From: Syntrophaceae bacterium
GTDB lineage: Bacteria > Desulfobacterota > Syntrophia > Syntrophales > PHBD01
DNA length: 52,549 nt
Direction: 5' to 3'
NCBI GenBank assembly: GCA_013177825.1
Contig: JABLXX010000012.1
Span: 1 to 52,549 of the forward strand
Below, piece after piece: positions 17,385 to 25,535 of the stretch (within the stretch, counting starts at the first letter, position 1; every line of letters starts with the position of its first letter). The notes beneath the pieces were generated by a model. That model worked only from the letters and a program-made list of their open reading frames with translations, was not told the origin of the DNA and searched no databases. Position numbers and translations under genes: made by a program.

Positions 17385-18302
17385 ATGGAAATCAAGAAGA
17401 TCCTGAAGGAAAACCGGTTCTGTCTCTCTTTCGAGGTCTTCCCGCCCAAGCGGGAGGGCAACCTGGAGAGCCTCTTTTCGACGATCGGGGAACTGGGCAC
17501 GTTCGATCCCCACTTCATCTCCGTCACCTATGGAGCCGGCGGAAGCACCCGGGACAAGACGCTGGAGATCGCCTCGAAGGTGAAGAACGATTTCAGCCGT
17601 GAGGTGCTGGCCCACCTGACCTGCGTCGAGGCCACCCGGGACGACATCGCCCGGACGCTGGACGCCTTCCAGGAACGGAATATCGAGAACATCCTTGCCC
17701 TCCGGGGGGATCCGCCGACGGGCCAGGAAACATTCACGCCCACGCCGGGAGGCTTCAACTTCGCCAGCGACCTGGTGGAGTTCATCCACCGGAGGTGGCC
17801 TTTCTGCATCGGCGTGGCGGGATATCCGGAAGGCCATCCCGAGGCCGCCTCCCTCGACGACGACCTGAAGAACCTCAAGAAGAAGATCGATGCCGGGGCG
17901 GATTTCATCGTCACCCAGCTCTTCTTCAACAGCGAGTTCTTCTTCCGATTCCGCGACCGGGCGCGGGCCATGAAGATCCAGGTCCCCATCCTGCCGGGGC
18001 TGTGGCCCATCCTGAACTACAACCAGATCAAGCGGATCGTCTGCCTCTGCGGCGCCACAATCCCCTCCGGCCTGGGCGAGAAGCTGGACCGCGTCATGGA
18101 CCGGCCCGGGGAGGTCGAAAAATACGGCCTCGAACATGCGGTCCGGCAGGCGGAAGAGCTGATCCGGAACGGAGTCGAGGGCCTGCACATCTACTGCATG
18201 AACCGGAGCGAGCCCGTCCGGGCAATCCTGGGAGCCGTGAGCATTCCAAGAGAGAAAGTGGAAGATCCGGGAGTTGCGGAACCCGGGCGGATCAGACCTT
18301 GA
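17385..18302 (+). CDS. metF: Methylenetetrahydrofolate reductase
   Basis: A 305-residue TIM-barrel flavoprotein reducing methylene-THF to methyl-THF. Characteristic stretches are FEVFPPKREGN (Glu catalytic), SVTYGAGGSTRDKT, ALRGDPP and GVAGYPEGHPE. AGADFIVTQLFF and the final LHIYCMNRS are also present. In anaerobes it may serve methionine synthesis or the Wood-Ljungdahl methyl branch; MetV or other partners are not adjacent. A TTGACA at 17331-17336 could be a promoter element, but no good -10 is seen. It is the last chromosomal gene before the decayed attachment-like region. Confidence 0.95.
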   Translation: MEIKKILKENRFCLSFEVFPPKREGNLESLFSTIGELGTFDPHFISVTYGAGGSTRDKTLEIASKVKNDFSREVLAHLTCVEATRDDIARTLDAFQERNIENILALRGDPPTGQETFTPTPGGFNFASDLVEFIHRRWPFCIGVAGYPEGHPEAASLDDDLKNLKKKIDAGADFIVTQLFFNSEFFFRFRDRARAMKIQVPILPGLWPILNYNQIKRIVCLCGATIPSGLGEKLDRVMDRPGEVEKYGLEHAVRQAEELIRNGVEGLHIYCMNRSEPVRAILGAVSIPREKVEDPGVAEPGRIRP

Positions 18303-18397
18303 CGGCTGTCTACGGCTGTCTGAAGGAGTCGGGAAAAAGATATCGGCTGAAGATGCGGTCTCCGGAGAAACCAGAAACCGGGACCATTCGGGAAAGC

Positions 18398-18610
18398 AGG
18401 CCGTTCCTTCAGGTAAATGGAGCGTTGTCGTCCGGCTTCAATCCGGGGCGGCGTTCTTCCGCTTTCCGATATTCGCGTTCCATCCATTTCCTTTTGTACC
18501 TTCTCCGTTTGCGCGTCGCAAAACGCCACCACAAGTACGCAAAGAGTCCATTTTCACTTCCCGTGTCACAGCGCATTGCATAACGGGAAGATGTCCGTAT
18601 CGAGCATCGG
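18398..18610 (+). repeat. Degenerate copy of the left end of the tRNA-Arg integrative element (decayed attL)
   Basis: This segment aligns almost without gaps to 30148-30363, the tRNA 5' half plus left arm of the intact element. Shared anchors are TCAGGT...AGCGTTG, TTCAATCCGGG, ATCCATTT, CAAAAC-N2-CACCA and AAGTAC-CAAA, GTCACA, and GTAT-GAGC near the end. Two-thirds identity is an estimate by eye. The net length difference is three bases over about 213. The tRNA half here is too damaged to fold. It is best read as the fossil left boundary of an earlier element. Confidence 0.65.
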
Positions 18611-18697
18611 TCGTATAGAACCGTGCTCCGATCCTGTCCAAAGAATATTATTTCCATAAGACCGGTCGATTCATGTGGAGAAAGCCATGGAAATGGT

Positions 18698-18726
18698 TTG
18701 ACACGCGATGCCCGATCGATTATGTC
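18698..18726 (+). promoter_or_regulatory. Candidate sigma-70 promoter for the aldehyde dehydrogenase
   Basis: TTGACA at 18698-18703 and TATGTC at 18721-18726 are separated by 17 bases. This lies about 235 bases upstream of the gene, leaving a long leader. Confidence 0.35.
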
Positions 18727-18961
18727 ATTTATGGCATATGCTGTGAACAACTAAATGATTACAATAAGATAGCCAGTGACAAGGCAATCCGCGGTCACCT
18801 GGACACGGATACGGTGCAGGACGGCCGTCGCGGATGTTGCGGGTTCTCAAACGAAGATCGGCGGGTATGGAGAAGCAGCAGGTCGGGCATGCGGTGGAAT
18901 GACAGGACCGAATGTCCCGGTGATTCAGGAAAACGTCTGAAGGTCGATGATCAGGAAAGAA

Positions 18962-20407
18962 ATGGGGGGCAATATGGGGCAAACGGCACAGAAATCCGGA
19001 TTCTCTGAACCGTATACGGAGGCGCAGCGGGCATATCTTTTTCAGAGGCAGGCGTACAGCAACGAGCCGTTTCCAACATATGAAAGCAGGGTTGCGAGCC
19101 TGCGGACGCTCGAGGCACTGATTTCAGAGAACATCGAAGCCATTGCGGAGGCCGTTTCGGCGGACTTTGGAAATCGCAGCCCGATCGAGACCAAACTGCT
19201 GGAGGGATACGGCTCGCTGTCCGGCATTCGCTATACGATTCGGCATTTGAAGCGCTGGATGAAACGCCAGAACCGCCATGTCTCCGTGCTGTTCATGACG
19301 GGGAAAAACAGGGTGATTCCACAACCGAAAGGCGTCGTGGGGATTGTGGTCCCCTGGAACTACCCGCTGTTTTTGATGTGCAGTCCCCTTACCAGCGCAC
19401 TGGCCGCCGGCAATCGCTGCATGATCAAAATGGCGGCCAACTCCCGCAATCTCTGCCGGCTGATGCATGAATTGTTCAAGAAGAAGTTCCCGCAGAACCT
19501 TGTGACCATCCTGCCGGATGTGACAGGGGCCGAGTTCTCGTCGTTGCCCTTCGATCACCTGATCTTCACCGGTTCGGCCGACTCCGGCAGAGTCGTCATG
19601 CGCAGCGCCTCCGACAATCTCTGCCCGGTTACGCTGGAACTCGGCGGCAAGAGTCCGACCATCATCTGTGACGATTTCGATTTAAGGGAAGCCGCCTTGC
19701 GGATTCTGTACGGAAAGTTCATCAATGCGGGGCAGACCTGCATTGCGCCCGATTACCTGTTCGTACCGGAACAGAAAGCGGAAAAATTCGCGGATCTTGC
19801 CAGGGAAATCGTCAGCCGGCGATACGCCGATATAAACGGTGGCGATTATACCTCGATCATCGACGATCGTTCCTACCGCCGTTTGCGGGAAACGTTTCTG
19901 GATGCCACGACCCGAGGCGCACGCGCATTCAAATTGGTCGACGGCGAATTCAATGATGCATTACGAAAATTTCCGCCCCATGTCATGCTGGACGTGACGG
20001 AGGATATGCGCATCATGCAGGAGGAGATATTCGGGCCGCTGCTGCCGGTGATGACCTATCGAAATCTGGACGACGTCGTGGATTATATCAACGGCAAGGA
20101 CCGCCCGCTTGCCCTGTATCTGTTCACCCATGATTCCGCCGTTCAGGAAAGAATACTCTTCGGTACGATCTCGGGCGGTGTCACGCTGAACCACTGCATG
20201 TTTCATGCGGTGCAGCACGACATGCCGTTCGGCGGCATCGGTGCCAGCGGGATGGGACAGTATCACGGTTACGAGGGGTTTCTGGAATTCAGCAAAATGA
20301 AACCGGTATTTTCCTTTCCGGGAATTTCCAAACCGGACATGTTCTATCCGCCTTACGGAAAGTTCCATGAAACGATGTTTGCAATGATCAACCGGTTGAA
20401 GCTGTAA
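18962..20407 (+). CDS. Aldehyde dehydrogenase (coniferyl-aldehyde dehydrogenase-like)
   Basis: A protein of about 481 residues of the NAD(P)-dependent aldehyde dehydrogenase superfamily, converting an aldehyde to an acid. It has the VVPWNYPL cofactor-loop motif, FTGSADSG, LELGGKSP (catalytic Glu) and NAGQTCIAPDY (catalytic Cys). The C-terminal tail (PFGGIGASGMGQYHGYEGFLEFSKMKPV) is typical of the coniferyl-aldehyde/fatty-aldehyde group. Start candidates are 18947, 18962 and 18974; 18962 has the best-spaced AGGA. It stands alone. Its codon use looks somewhat less GC-biased than metF, consistent with an island. Confidence 0.9.
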   Translation: MGGNMGQTAQKSGFSEPYTEAQRAYLFQRQAYSNEPFPTYESRVASLRTLEALISENIEAIAEAVSADFGNRSPIETKLLEGYGSLSGIRYTIRHLKRWMKRQNRHVSVLFMTGKNRVIPQPKGVVGIVVPWNYPLFLMCSPLTSALAAGNRCMIKMAANSRNLCRLMHELFKKKFPQNLVTILPDVTGAEFSSLPFDHLIFTGSADSGRVVMRSASDNLCPVTLELGGKSPTIICDDFDLREAALRILYGKFINAGQTCIAPDYLFVPEQKAEKFADLAREIVSRRYADINGGDYTSIIDDRSYRRLRETFLDATTRGARAFKLVDGEFNDALRKFPPHVMLDVTEDMRIMQEEIFGPLLPVMTYRNLDDVVDYINGKDRPLALYLFTHDSAVQERILFGTISGGVTLNHCMFHAVQHDMPFGGIGASGMGQYHGYEGFLEFSKMKPVFSFPGISKPDMFYPPYGKFHETMFAMINRLKL

Positions 20408-20566
20408 ACGCGGAATCGCCCTGCTTCCGTAAGCCCTGATATCCGATCTTCGGCGCAGTCAGACCCGCGCATTCAAAAGCGGATCGCCGATTTATTCCAT
20501 TCCCCCATGGCCGGGCTCTCCGAATCGCTTTGTGGGATGGAACCTTCCCCGCTAAGTAAAATTAAC

Positions 20567-20595
20567 TTGACAATATGTAATGTATGGTTTACATG
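20567..20595 (+). promoter_or_regulatory. Promoter with internal inverted repeat for the HTH/membrane-protein pair
   Basis: TTGACA (20567-20572) and TACATG (20590-20595) are 17 bases apart. ATGTAA (20575-20580) and TTACAT (20589-20594) form an inverted repeat with eight bases between, lying in the spacer and -10. That is a natural place for the downstream small HTH protein to repress itself. Confidence 0.5.
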
Positions 20596-20629
20596 CGGGC
20601 ACCAACCACGAAACATGAGGGTGCCCGGC

Positions 20630-20860
20630 ATGTCAAAATCCCAGCCACAGCTCAAGATCGTGAATCGCCTGCATGTTCTTCGGGCGGAGCAGAGGATGAC
20701 CCAGGAACAGCTCGCGAAAGAAGTCGGTGTGACCCGGGCGACGATCCTAGCCATTGAGGGCGGGGGGTACAATCCGTCTCTCGAGCTGGCGTTTCGCATC
20801 GCCCGGTATTTCAAGACGGACATACATTCCATTTTCTCGATTGCGGAGGAGGAAAGATGA
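20630..20860 (+). CDS. Small XRE-family HTH regulator (YozG-like)
   Basis: A 76-residue protein that is essentially one helix-turn-helix domain: LHVLRAEQRMTQEQLAKEVG, then VTRATILAIEGG and YNPSLELAFRIARYF. This compact Cro/CI-like form is typically encoded just before a membrane protein, and here its stop overlaps the start of one (ATGA). Start at 20630 with GAGGG eight bases upstream; an ATG at 20615 is possible. A promoter with an inverted repeat lies 35-65 bases upstream, suggesting autoregulation. Confidence 0.85.
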   Translation: MSKSQPQLKIVNRLHVLRAEQRMTQEQLAKEVGVTRATILAIEGGGYNPSLELAFRIARYFKTDIHSIFSIAEEER

Positions 20861-21453
20861 AACGCTTCGATACGGTCCTGCTGAAGGTTTTTTTATACGG
20901 GCTTCCAGTCGGCGTCGTGTTCGCCGTATTCGGCTATTGCTACAGCCAGGGATTGCTGGATCGGAACAACGCCCCTGTCAGCCTCGTGAATGCCGTTTCC
21001 GGATTGTTTATCGCGGCCTGGATGGTGATTTCCCTTTATCTCTGTTTTCGGTTGACCGTCTCAGAAGCACTGAGGGATCAGGTCATCTCCAGGATCACCT
21101 TCATGCGGGAGCGGGACGAACGCGAGTCCATCCTGACGGGAAAGGCGACCAAGACGACGTTTCTGATCACGCTGGCCATGCTGATTTTCCTGTTTTTCCT
21201 CTCCTGCATTCAGGTGTCGGTTTACCGTGTCCCGCCGGATCGGGCTGTTGACGGCAAGACGGGGATGATTTCCCTGGGGATCGGTTTCCATCTGTTCGAG
21301 GCGGACAAACAGGAGCTGGCTTCCGATGCGCTTCAGCGGGAAAACATTTTCTCGTACCGGGGACTGCCCGTTTCAAGCGAAGCGATCATGCTGGTGCTCA
21401 TCCTTCTGCAAATTGTTTCCTACAATTCTTCGATGCGGCGACTCATGCGATAA
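20857..21453 (+). CDS. Multi-pass membrane protein (DUF2178/DUF3796-like), partner of the HTH protein
   Basis: A 198-residue protein with four likely membrane segments (about 9-28, 44-64, 104-122 and 174-190). The cytoplasmic loop contains RERDERESILTGKATKTTF, the (D)ERE..I..KA motif seen in membrane proteins paired with small YozG-like HTH regulators. The pairing is common but its role is unclear; the two may sense an envelope signal. It is translationally coupled to the regulator. Confidence 0.75.
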   Translation: MKRFDTVLLKVFLYGLPVGVVFAVFGYCYSQGLLDRNNAPVSLVNAVSGLFIAAWMVISLYLCFRLTVSEALRDQVISRITFMRERDERESILTGKATKTTFLITLAMLIFLFFLSCIQVSVYRVPPDRAVDGKTGMISLGIGFHLFEADKQELASDALQRENIFSYRGLPVSSEAIMLVLILLQIVSYNSSMRRLMR

Positions 21454-22029
21454 TACGGCATTTGCCGGTTCATGCGTCATCCGCGCCGGTTTCGCACCAT
21501 CGGCCGGATGAACCGCCGAAGCAAAAAAATATCCTGGAAAAGCGAAAGCCCGGACCATGTTCCCGCATGGCCGGGCTTTCTGAATTGCGCCCCGGAGTAG
21601 TAGAACACAACAGGGAATAGAGAGAACTTCCGGAACGAATCTGAGGGCATTATGCAAATCTTGGCACATATGTCAATATGCTTGTTGAAGCATTTGATGA
21701 GTATTTTGCTGACGGCGGATATTGGGCGTGCAATTGCACAACGGGATCTGCTTTGCGATGCGGAGGACAGCGGAATGGAAACAGGCGGCGGCGGAACAAA
21801 ACGGATGCCTGCCGCGAAGCTCTGAGGAGACATGTATGTCCCGGAATACCATCTTAATCCATTGGGTTGTCTTCGAACGGCCGTTCTTTTGCGACATCCG
21901 GTGCCGAACCGGACGTAAGGAAAGGGCGGAGACGCGGGGCGCGGGAACTGCCGTACCGCCTTCGCGTTCAGGAAGGACCGTCTGAAGGCGATCGGGAATG
22001 ACGAAGTCAGGACATTTTTTTACGGGAAC
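21454..22029. other. Gene-free stretch with a dispersed hairpin
   Basis: About 575 bases without a believable gene. It contains the hairpin repeat at 21538-21582, which recurs at 39209-39254. The rest shows no coding pattern; the open frames here are artefacts of the hairpin and GC-rich sequence. Confidence 0.5.
21538..21582. repeat. Dispersed hairpin repeat, copy 1
   Basis: GAAAGCCCGG and CCGGGCTTTC form a strong stem with ACCATG/CATGG pairing inside. The same 45-base unit with one extra base is found at 39209-39254 within the integrated element. On the minus strand the stem is followed by CGCTTTTCC, so it might terminate transcripts leftwards. Confidence 0.6.
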
Positions 22030-22599
22030 TCAGAAAAGATGAATCGCCATCGGTGCGAACATTCCTATGGCGCCGAGAGCTACAGCGACAACCCCCAGTC
22101 CCCCGGATATCCAGACCAGGGCCACCACTCCCGTAATGATCTCAGCCGATGCCAGGACGATGGCGATTTGCAGGGCTGCCGAAGACAGTTCGTAGTAGTG
22201 GTACGCCGCCATGGAGTGAGCACGTTTTGCCTCGGCCGCTTTGGCACGAGCGGACAATTCCTTGCGGCCCTCACCCTTATCAGGCTCTGAATCATACGTG
22301 GCTGCAACCTTCCGCCAGCCCTCCATCTGCTTCTGAAGCGCTTCTGCCTTCGCGGGATTCCTCTCGTGCTTCCATTCCGTCTCCGCCGCATCGGCCGCGG
22401 TGCGCAGCGTCGTCATGCGGATGGTCTTCGCCTGAAAGAACGCCCAGAGGTTGGACGCTTCTATGTTGTAGTTCAATGCCGAAGTCTGGGCGCTTTTAGC
22501 CATTGTCTCGCTCAAGGCAAGGAAAAGGGCCAGGACCGCTATCAGCAATGCAATCTTTTTGTTGGCCGGATCCACGTGCTCAATACCATGTCCAGACAT
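22030..22599 (-). CDS. DUF4337 membrane-associated protein
   Basis: A 189-residue protein. It has an N-terminal membrane segment (about 15-33, IALLIAVLALFLALSETMAK), a soluble coiled region rich in Ala/Glu/Lys (about 50-130) and two C-terminal membrane segments. The ALSETMAKSAQT and EASNLWAFFQAKTIR stretches are the DUF4337 signature. Start set at 22599 by GGAGGA five bases upstream; the long upstream extension has no coding character. Function unknown; stands alone on the minus strand. Confidence 0.85.
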   Translation of the reverse strand: MSGHGIEHVDPANKKIALLIAVLALFLALSETMAKSAQTSALNYNIEASNLWAFFQAKTIRMTTLRTAADAAETEWKHERNPAKAEALQKQMEGWRKVAATYDSEPDKGEGRKELSARAKAAEAKRAHSMAAYHYYELSSAALQIAIVLASAEIITGVVALVWISGGLGVVAVALGAIGMFAPMAIHLF

Positions 22600-23134
22600 T
22601 ACGTTCCTCCAATGATCGAAAAGAGATCCTAACGGCGGCGGTATATAAAGCAAACCGGCTCTGCATGTCAAAAGAAACCTGGCTCCGGGACGCCCCGGGA
22701 GGGCATGTTCCAGAATGGGAAAACCAACGTAAACAAGTGGATAGGACGACGTCGTGGGAGGGTGTGTTCCGTGTCGGAACATGATAACAACGGCCCGCGA
22801 ACGGCCATAGTGCAAATACAAACGTTTTTTCAATATGTTATGTTTATTGGAACGGCCGATGCATCAGAACCGGCCGGATACCCGGATGCGTGCGCCCGGC
22901 AGGGTCCGCATTCGGGAGCAAAAGGACAGCGACACTCCGGGCGCCGTTGAATCGTCAGTCCCGGAGCCGGGCGAGCACAATGCTTCGATTTATGCCGGAA
23001 TCGGACTGGGAGAGGCGGATCTGCAAGCCCTGGCGGAGGAAAAGGTGATCTGAACCGGCTGTTTTCAACCACAAAGCGCCAAGGCACCGAGCCGGATATT
23101 CCGGCCGGCGCCGGGGAAGAAAGGGGAGAAGGAC
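22600..23134. other. Intergenic stretch with palindromes and a CoA-transferase remnant
   Basis: No complete gene. ACGACGTCGT (22746-22755) and a 17-base hairpin, TGTTCCG-TGT-CGGAACA (22765-22781), form a possible regulatory cluster between the divergent DUF4337 gene and the acyl-CoA operon. The right part carries the tail of a CoA-transferase gene (22950-23053). Confidence 0.45.
22950..23053 (+). pseudogene. C-terminal remnant of a family III (CaiB/BaiF) CoA-transferase
   Basis: The frame ending at 23053 reads PEPGEHNASIYAGIGLGEAD then LQALAEEKVI and stop. This matches the closing motif of CaiB/BaiF CoA-transferases (LGEHN..I...LG.....L..EGVI). Only about 34 residues of an expected 400 remain and no start or upstream domain can be found. 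It sits 81 bases before the ligase gene, so the operon once began with a CoA-transferase. Identification rests on a short motif. Confidence 0.55.
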
Positions 23135-25006
23135 ATGGTTTTTTCCGTAACACCGATCGGCGGCATGAAGGACATCGAAGCGCTGGAGAAGGTACCCTGG
23201 GAGGACGTACTCTCCGCGCAGAGCACCTACGAGCTTTTTCGCGATGCGGCAAGCCAGTTCCCCGACAAGGTGGCAATCACCTTCCTGCCCACCGGAGAGG
23301 ACAAGGATGAAGCCGTACGCATCTCCCACAGGCAGCTTTTCGCCCGCATCACGCAGGCGGCTAACGCCTTCCATGCCCTCGGCGTCGGTCCCGTCGATGC
23401 CGTGGGTATCCTGATGCCCGGCATGCCGCAGACCCACTTCGCCCTGTGGGGGGCCCAGACCGCCGGGATCGCCTGCCCCATCAATTTTCTGCTCAACCCC
23501 GAACAGATCGCCGAGCTGATGAACGCTGCCGGTGTCAAGGTCGCGGTGGTCTTCGGGTCCCCCGCCATGCCGGGAATGCTGGAGAAGGCCCTGGCCGTGC
23601 GCGACCTGGTCCCGGGCCTGAAGGCGCTTCTCCTGGTGGGAGCGAAAAGCGATCCCTCCCGGAATATCTGGAATTTCGATGAAAAACTCGACGAGCAGCC
23701 CGGCGATGCCCTGACCTCGAAACGAACGTTCTCGCGCCGGGACGTCTGCACCTATTTCCACACCGGCGGGACCACCGGTTCGCCCAAGCTCGCCCGCCTG
23801 ACCCAGGGAAACATGGTTTATGCCGTCTGGGCCATCGCCCAGATGTACGGCTATACACCGGATGCAATCGGCGTCAATCCGCTGCCCCTGTTCCACGTGG
23901 CGGGTTCCGTAATCCTGGGCCTGTCGCCCCTGTGTTCCGGGGCCCAGATCATCATCCCCACGGCGGGCGGCTTCCGGAACCCCAAGGCCCTGGCCAATCA
24001 CTGGAAGATGGTCGCCCGCTACCGGCCCACCCACGTCGGCGGCGTGCCTGCCAACATGGTGGCCATCTCGGGCGTGCCCCCGCAGGGCGAGGACTTGAGC
24101 TCGATCCGCGCCTTCTATACCGGCGGTGCGGCCCTGCCGGTGGAGACCGAGCGGTATTACCGGGATACGTTCGGCATTCCGGTCTATAAGATGTACGGGA
24201 TGACGGAGTCGACCGCCCTGGGGGCCATGAATCCCGTCGGAGCCCCGGTCAAGCTCGGGTGCCTGGGAATGCGGCCGCCCTACGAGGAGCTCGCGGTCCG
24301 TCACCTCAACGCCGACGGCAGCCTGGGGGCCCCGTGCGGAACCAACGAAACCGGAGCCGTGCTACTGCGTGGGCCCGGAATCTTTGCCGGCTACACCGAC
24401 TCGTCCAAGGATGCCGAGGCGCTCATCGAAGGCGGCTGGTTCAAGACCGGCGACATGGGCTACCTGGACGAGGACGGGGAGCTTTACATCACCGGCCGCA
24501 CCAAGGACATGATCAACCGCAGCGGCCACAGCATCGATTCGGGCGTCATCGAAGAGGCCATCGAACGGCATCCGGCCGTTCTGCAATGCGCGGCCGTGGG
24601 GCGGCCCGACACCTATGCGGGCGAGCTGCCGGTGGCCTACGTGACTCTCAAGCCGGGCAAGACGGCCGACGCCGACGAGATCCGTGCGTTTGCCGCCGCG
24701 AACATCGCCGACCCTCCGGCCGTTCCCAAGGACGTAATCATCCTCGAAGCGATGCCCATGACAGTGATCGGCAAGATCTTCAAACCGGAGCTCAGGGCAG
24801 ACCAGACCAGGCGGGTTTTCCAGGAGGCCCTGGCGGATATCGGAGCAACGGCGGACATACAGGTCATACCGGACAGGAAGCACGGCAACCTGGCCGTCAT
24901 CAGTCTGCAGGACAGGGATGAACGCGGCCGGATCGAGGCCGAAATCAATCGGATCCTGGGAGGATACACCGTTCCGTACGAGATTAGATGGACGCGTGCG
25001 GAATGA
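23135..25006 (+). CDS. Acyl-CoA synthetase (AMP-dependent ligase)
   Basis: A 623-residue ANL-superfamily ligase activating a carboxylic acid with ATP and CoA. The P-loop-like FHTGGTTGSPKLAR, the YKMYGMTEST adenylate motif, the KTGDMGYLDEDGELYITGR hinge and the GKIFKPELR C-terminal lysine motif are all present. It has about 60 residues more at the C-terminus than minimal members, with a small alpha/beta extension. A GGAGAAGGAC ribosome site precedes the ATG. It heads the ligase, Kal-like lyase, acyl-CoA dehydrogenase, ETF run, so it supplies acyl-CoA for that pathway. Substrate chain unknown. Confidence 0.93.
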   Translation: MVFSVTPIGGMKDIEALEKVPWEDVLSAQSTYELFRDAASQFPDKVAITFLPTGEDKDEAVRISHRQLFARITQAANAFHALGVGPVDAVGILMPGMPQTHFALWGAQTAGIACPINFLLNPEQIAELMNAAGVKVAVVFGSPAMPGMLEKALAVRDLVPGLKALLLVGAKSDPSRNIWNFDEKLDEQPGDALTSKRTFSRRDVCTYFHTGGTTGSPKLARLTQGNMVYAVWAIAQMYGYTPDAIGVNPLPLFHVAGSVILGLSPLCSGAQIIIPTAGGFRNPKALANHWKMVARYRPTHVGGVPANMVAISGVPPQGEDLSSIRAFYTGGAALPVETERYYRDTFGIPVYKMYGMTESTALGAMNPVGAPVKLGCLGMRPPYEELAVRHLNADGSLGAPCGTNETGAVLLRGPGIFAGYTDSSKDAEALIEGGWFKTGDMGYLDEDGELYITGRTKDMINRSGHSIDSGVIEEAIERHPAVLQCAAVGRPDTYAGELPVAYVTLKPGKTADADEIRAFAAANIADPPAVPKDVIILEAMPMTVIGKIFKPELRADQTRRVFQEALADIGATADIQVIPDRKHGNLAVISLQDRDERGRIEAEINRILGGYTVPYEIRWTRAE

Positions 25007-25033
25007 CACAAAGACCGTGAGGGGGAGACGAAG

Positions 25034-25474
25034 ATGAAGAAGGCACGCATTCGCGTTCGCATCAGCGAAAAGGACAGGCACTACCGCAACGGGATGGTCA
25101 GCGGCGCTACGATCATGCAGCTCATGGAGGATGCCGGGCTGGAGCTGAGCATCATGGACAGCGGCGACGAAGGATTCCTGGCGGGCTACAAGAACGTTGA
25201 GTTCTTTCACACGGTTTATTCCGGCGACTACATCGAGGTCACGGGCTGGTTCTCGCGGATCGGCAATACCTCCCGGCAGGTGGAGCTCCGGGTCCACAAG
25301 GTCATCGAGGCGATCGACGGCAGCCCGTCGGCGTCCGATATCCTCAACCCGCCCCTGCTGGTGGCGCGGGCGACGCTGATCGGGGTGGTCACCAAGGTGC
25401 GCGACCGGGGGATGCAGATCGAGCGGGAGGAATATCCTTTCGTGGATGAACACTCGATCGAGACGGACGAGTAA
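25034..25474 (+). CDS. Kal-like hotdog protein (3-aminobutyryl-CoA ammonia-lyase family)
   Basis: A 146-residue hotdog-fold protein. Its opening KKARIRVRISEKDRHY, the GDEGFLAGY and VYSGDYIEVTG segments, and GNTSRQVELRVHKVI resemble Kal from lysine-fermenting clostridia, which removes ammonia from 3-aminobutyryl-CoA. The same fold serves acyl-CoA thioesterases and dehydratases, so activity on a non-amino substrate is possible. It is the second gene of the operon, 27 bases after the ligase, with a GGGGGAGACGAAG ribosome site. Confidence 0.78.
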   Translation: MKKARIRVRISEKDRHYRNGMVSGATIMQLMEDAGLELSIMDSGDEGFLAGYKNVEFFHTVYSGDYIEVTGWFSRIGNTSRQVELRVHKVIEAIDGSPSASDILNPPLLVARATLIGVVTKVRDRGMQIEREEYPFVDEHSIETDE

Positions 25475-25535
25475 CCTTTTCCCAGGCGCCGCAGTCAGAG
25501 ACGCCCCTGCATGACCGTTTCAGAAGGAGAACGAG

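Larger units (their letters stand above)
18303..18961. other. Gene-free stretch after metF with a decayed element end
   Basis: No open frame here looks coding. The first part contains the degenerate attachment-like segment (18398-18610). The second part holds a sigma-70-like promoter candidate (18698-18726) and leads into the aldehyde dehydrogenase. Two copies of ACGGCTGTCT lie just after the metF stop. Confidence 0.5.

Noticed and set aside
18398-18438. A tRNA gene at the decayed attachment end
   Set aside because: Only scattered matches to the tRNA-Arg 5' half remain and there is no 3' half, so no cloverleaf is possible.
21477-21833. 118-codon minus-strand frame over the hairpin
   Set aside because: Part of it only translates the dispersed hairpin; the same peptide-like string arises at copy 2, so it is a repeat artefact.
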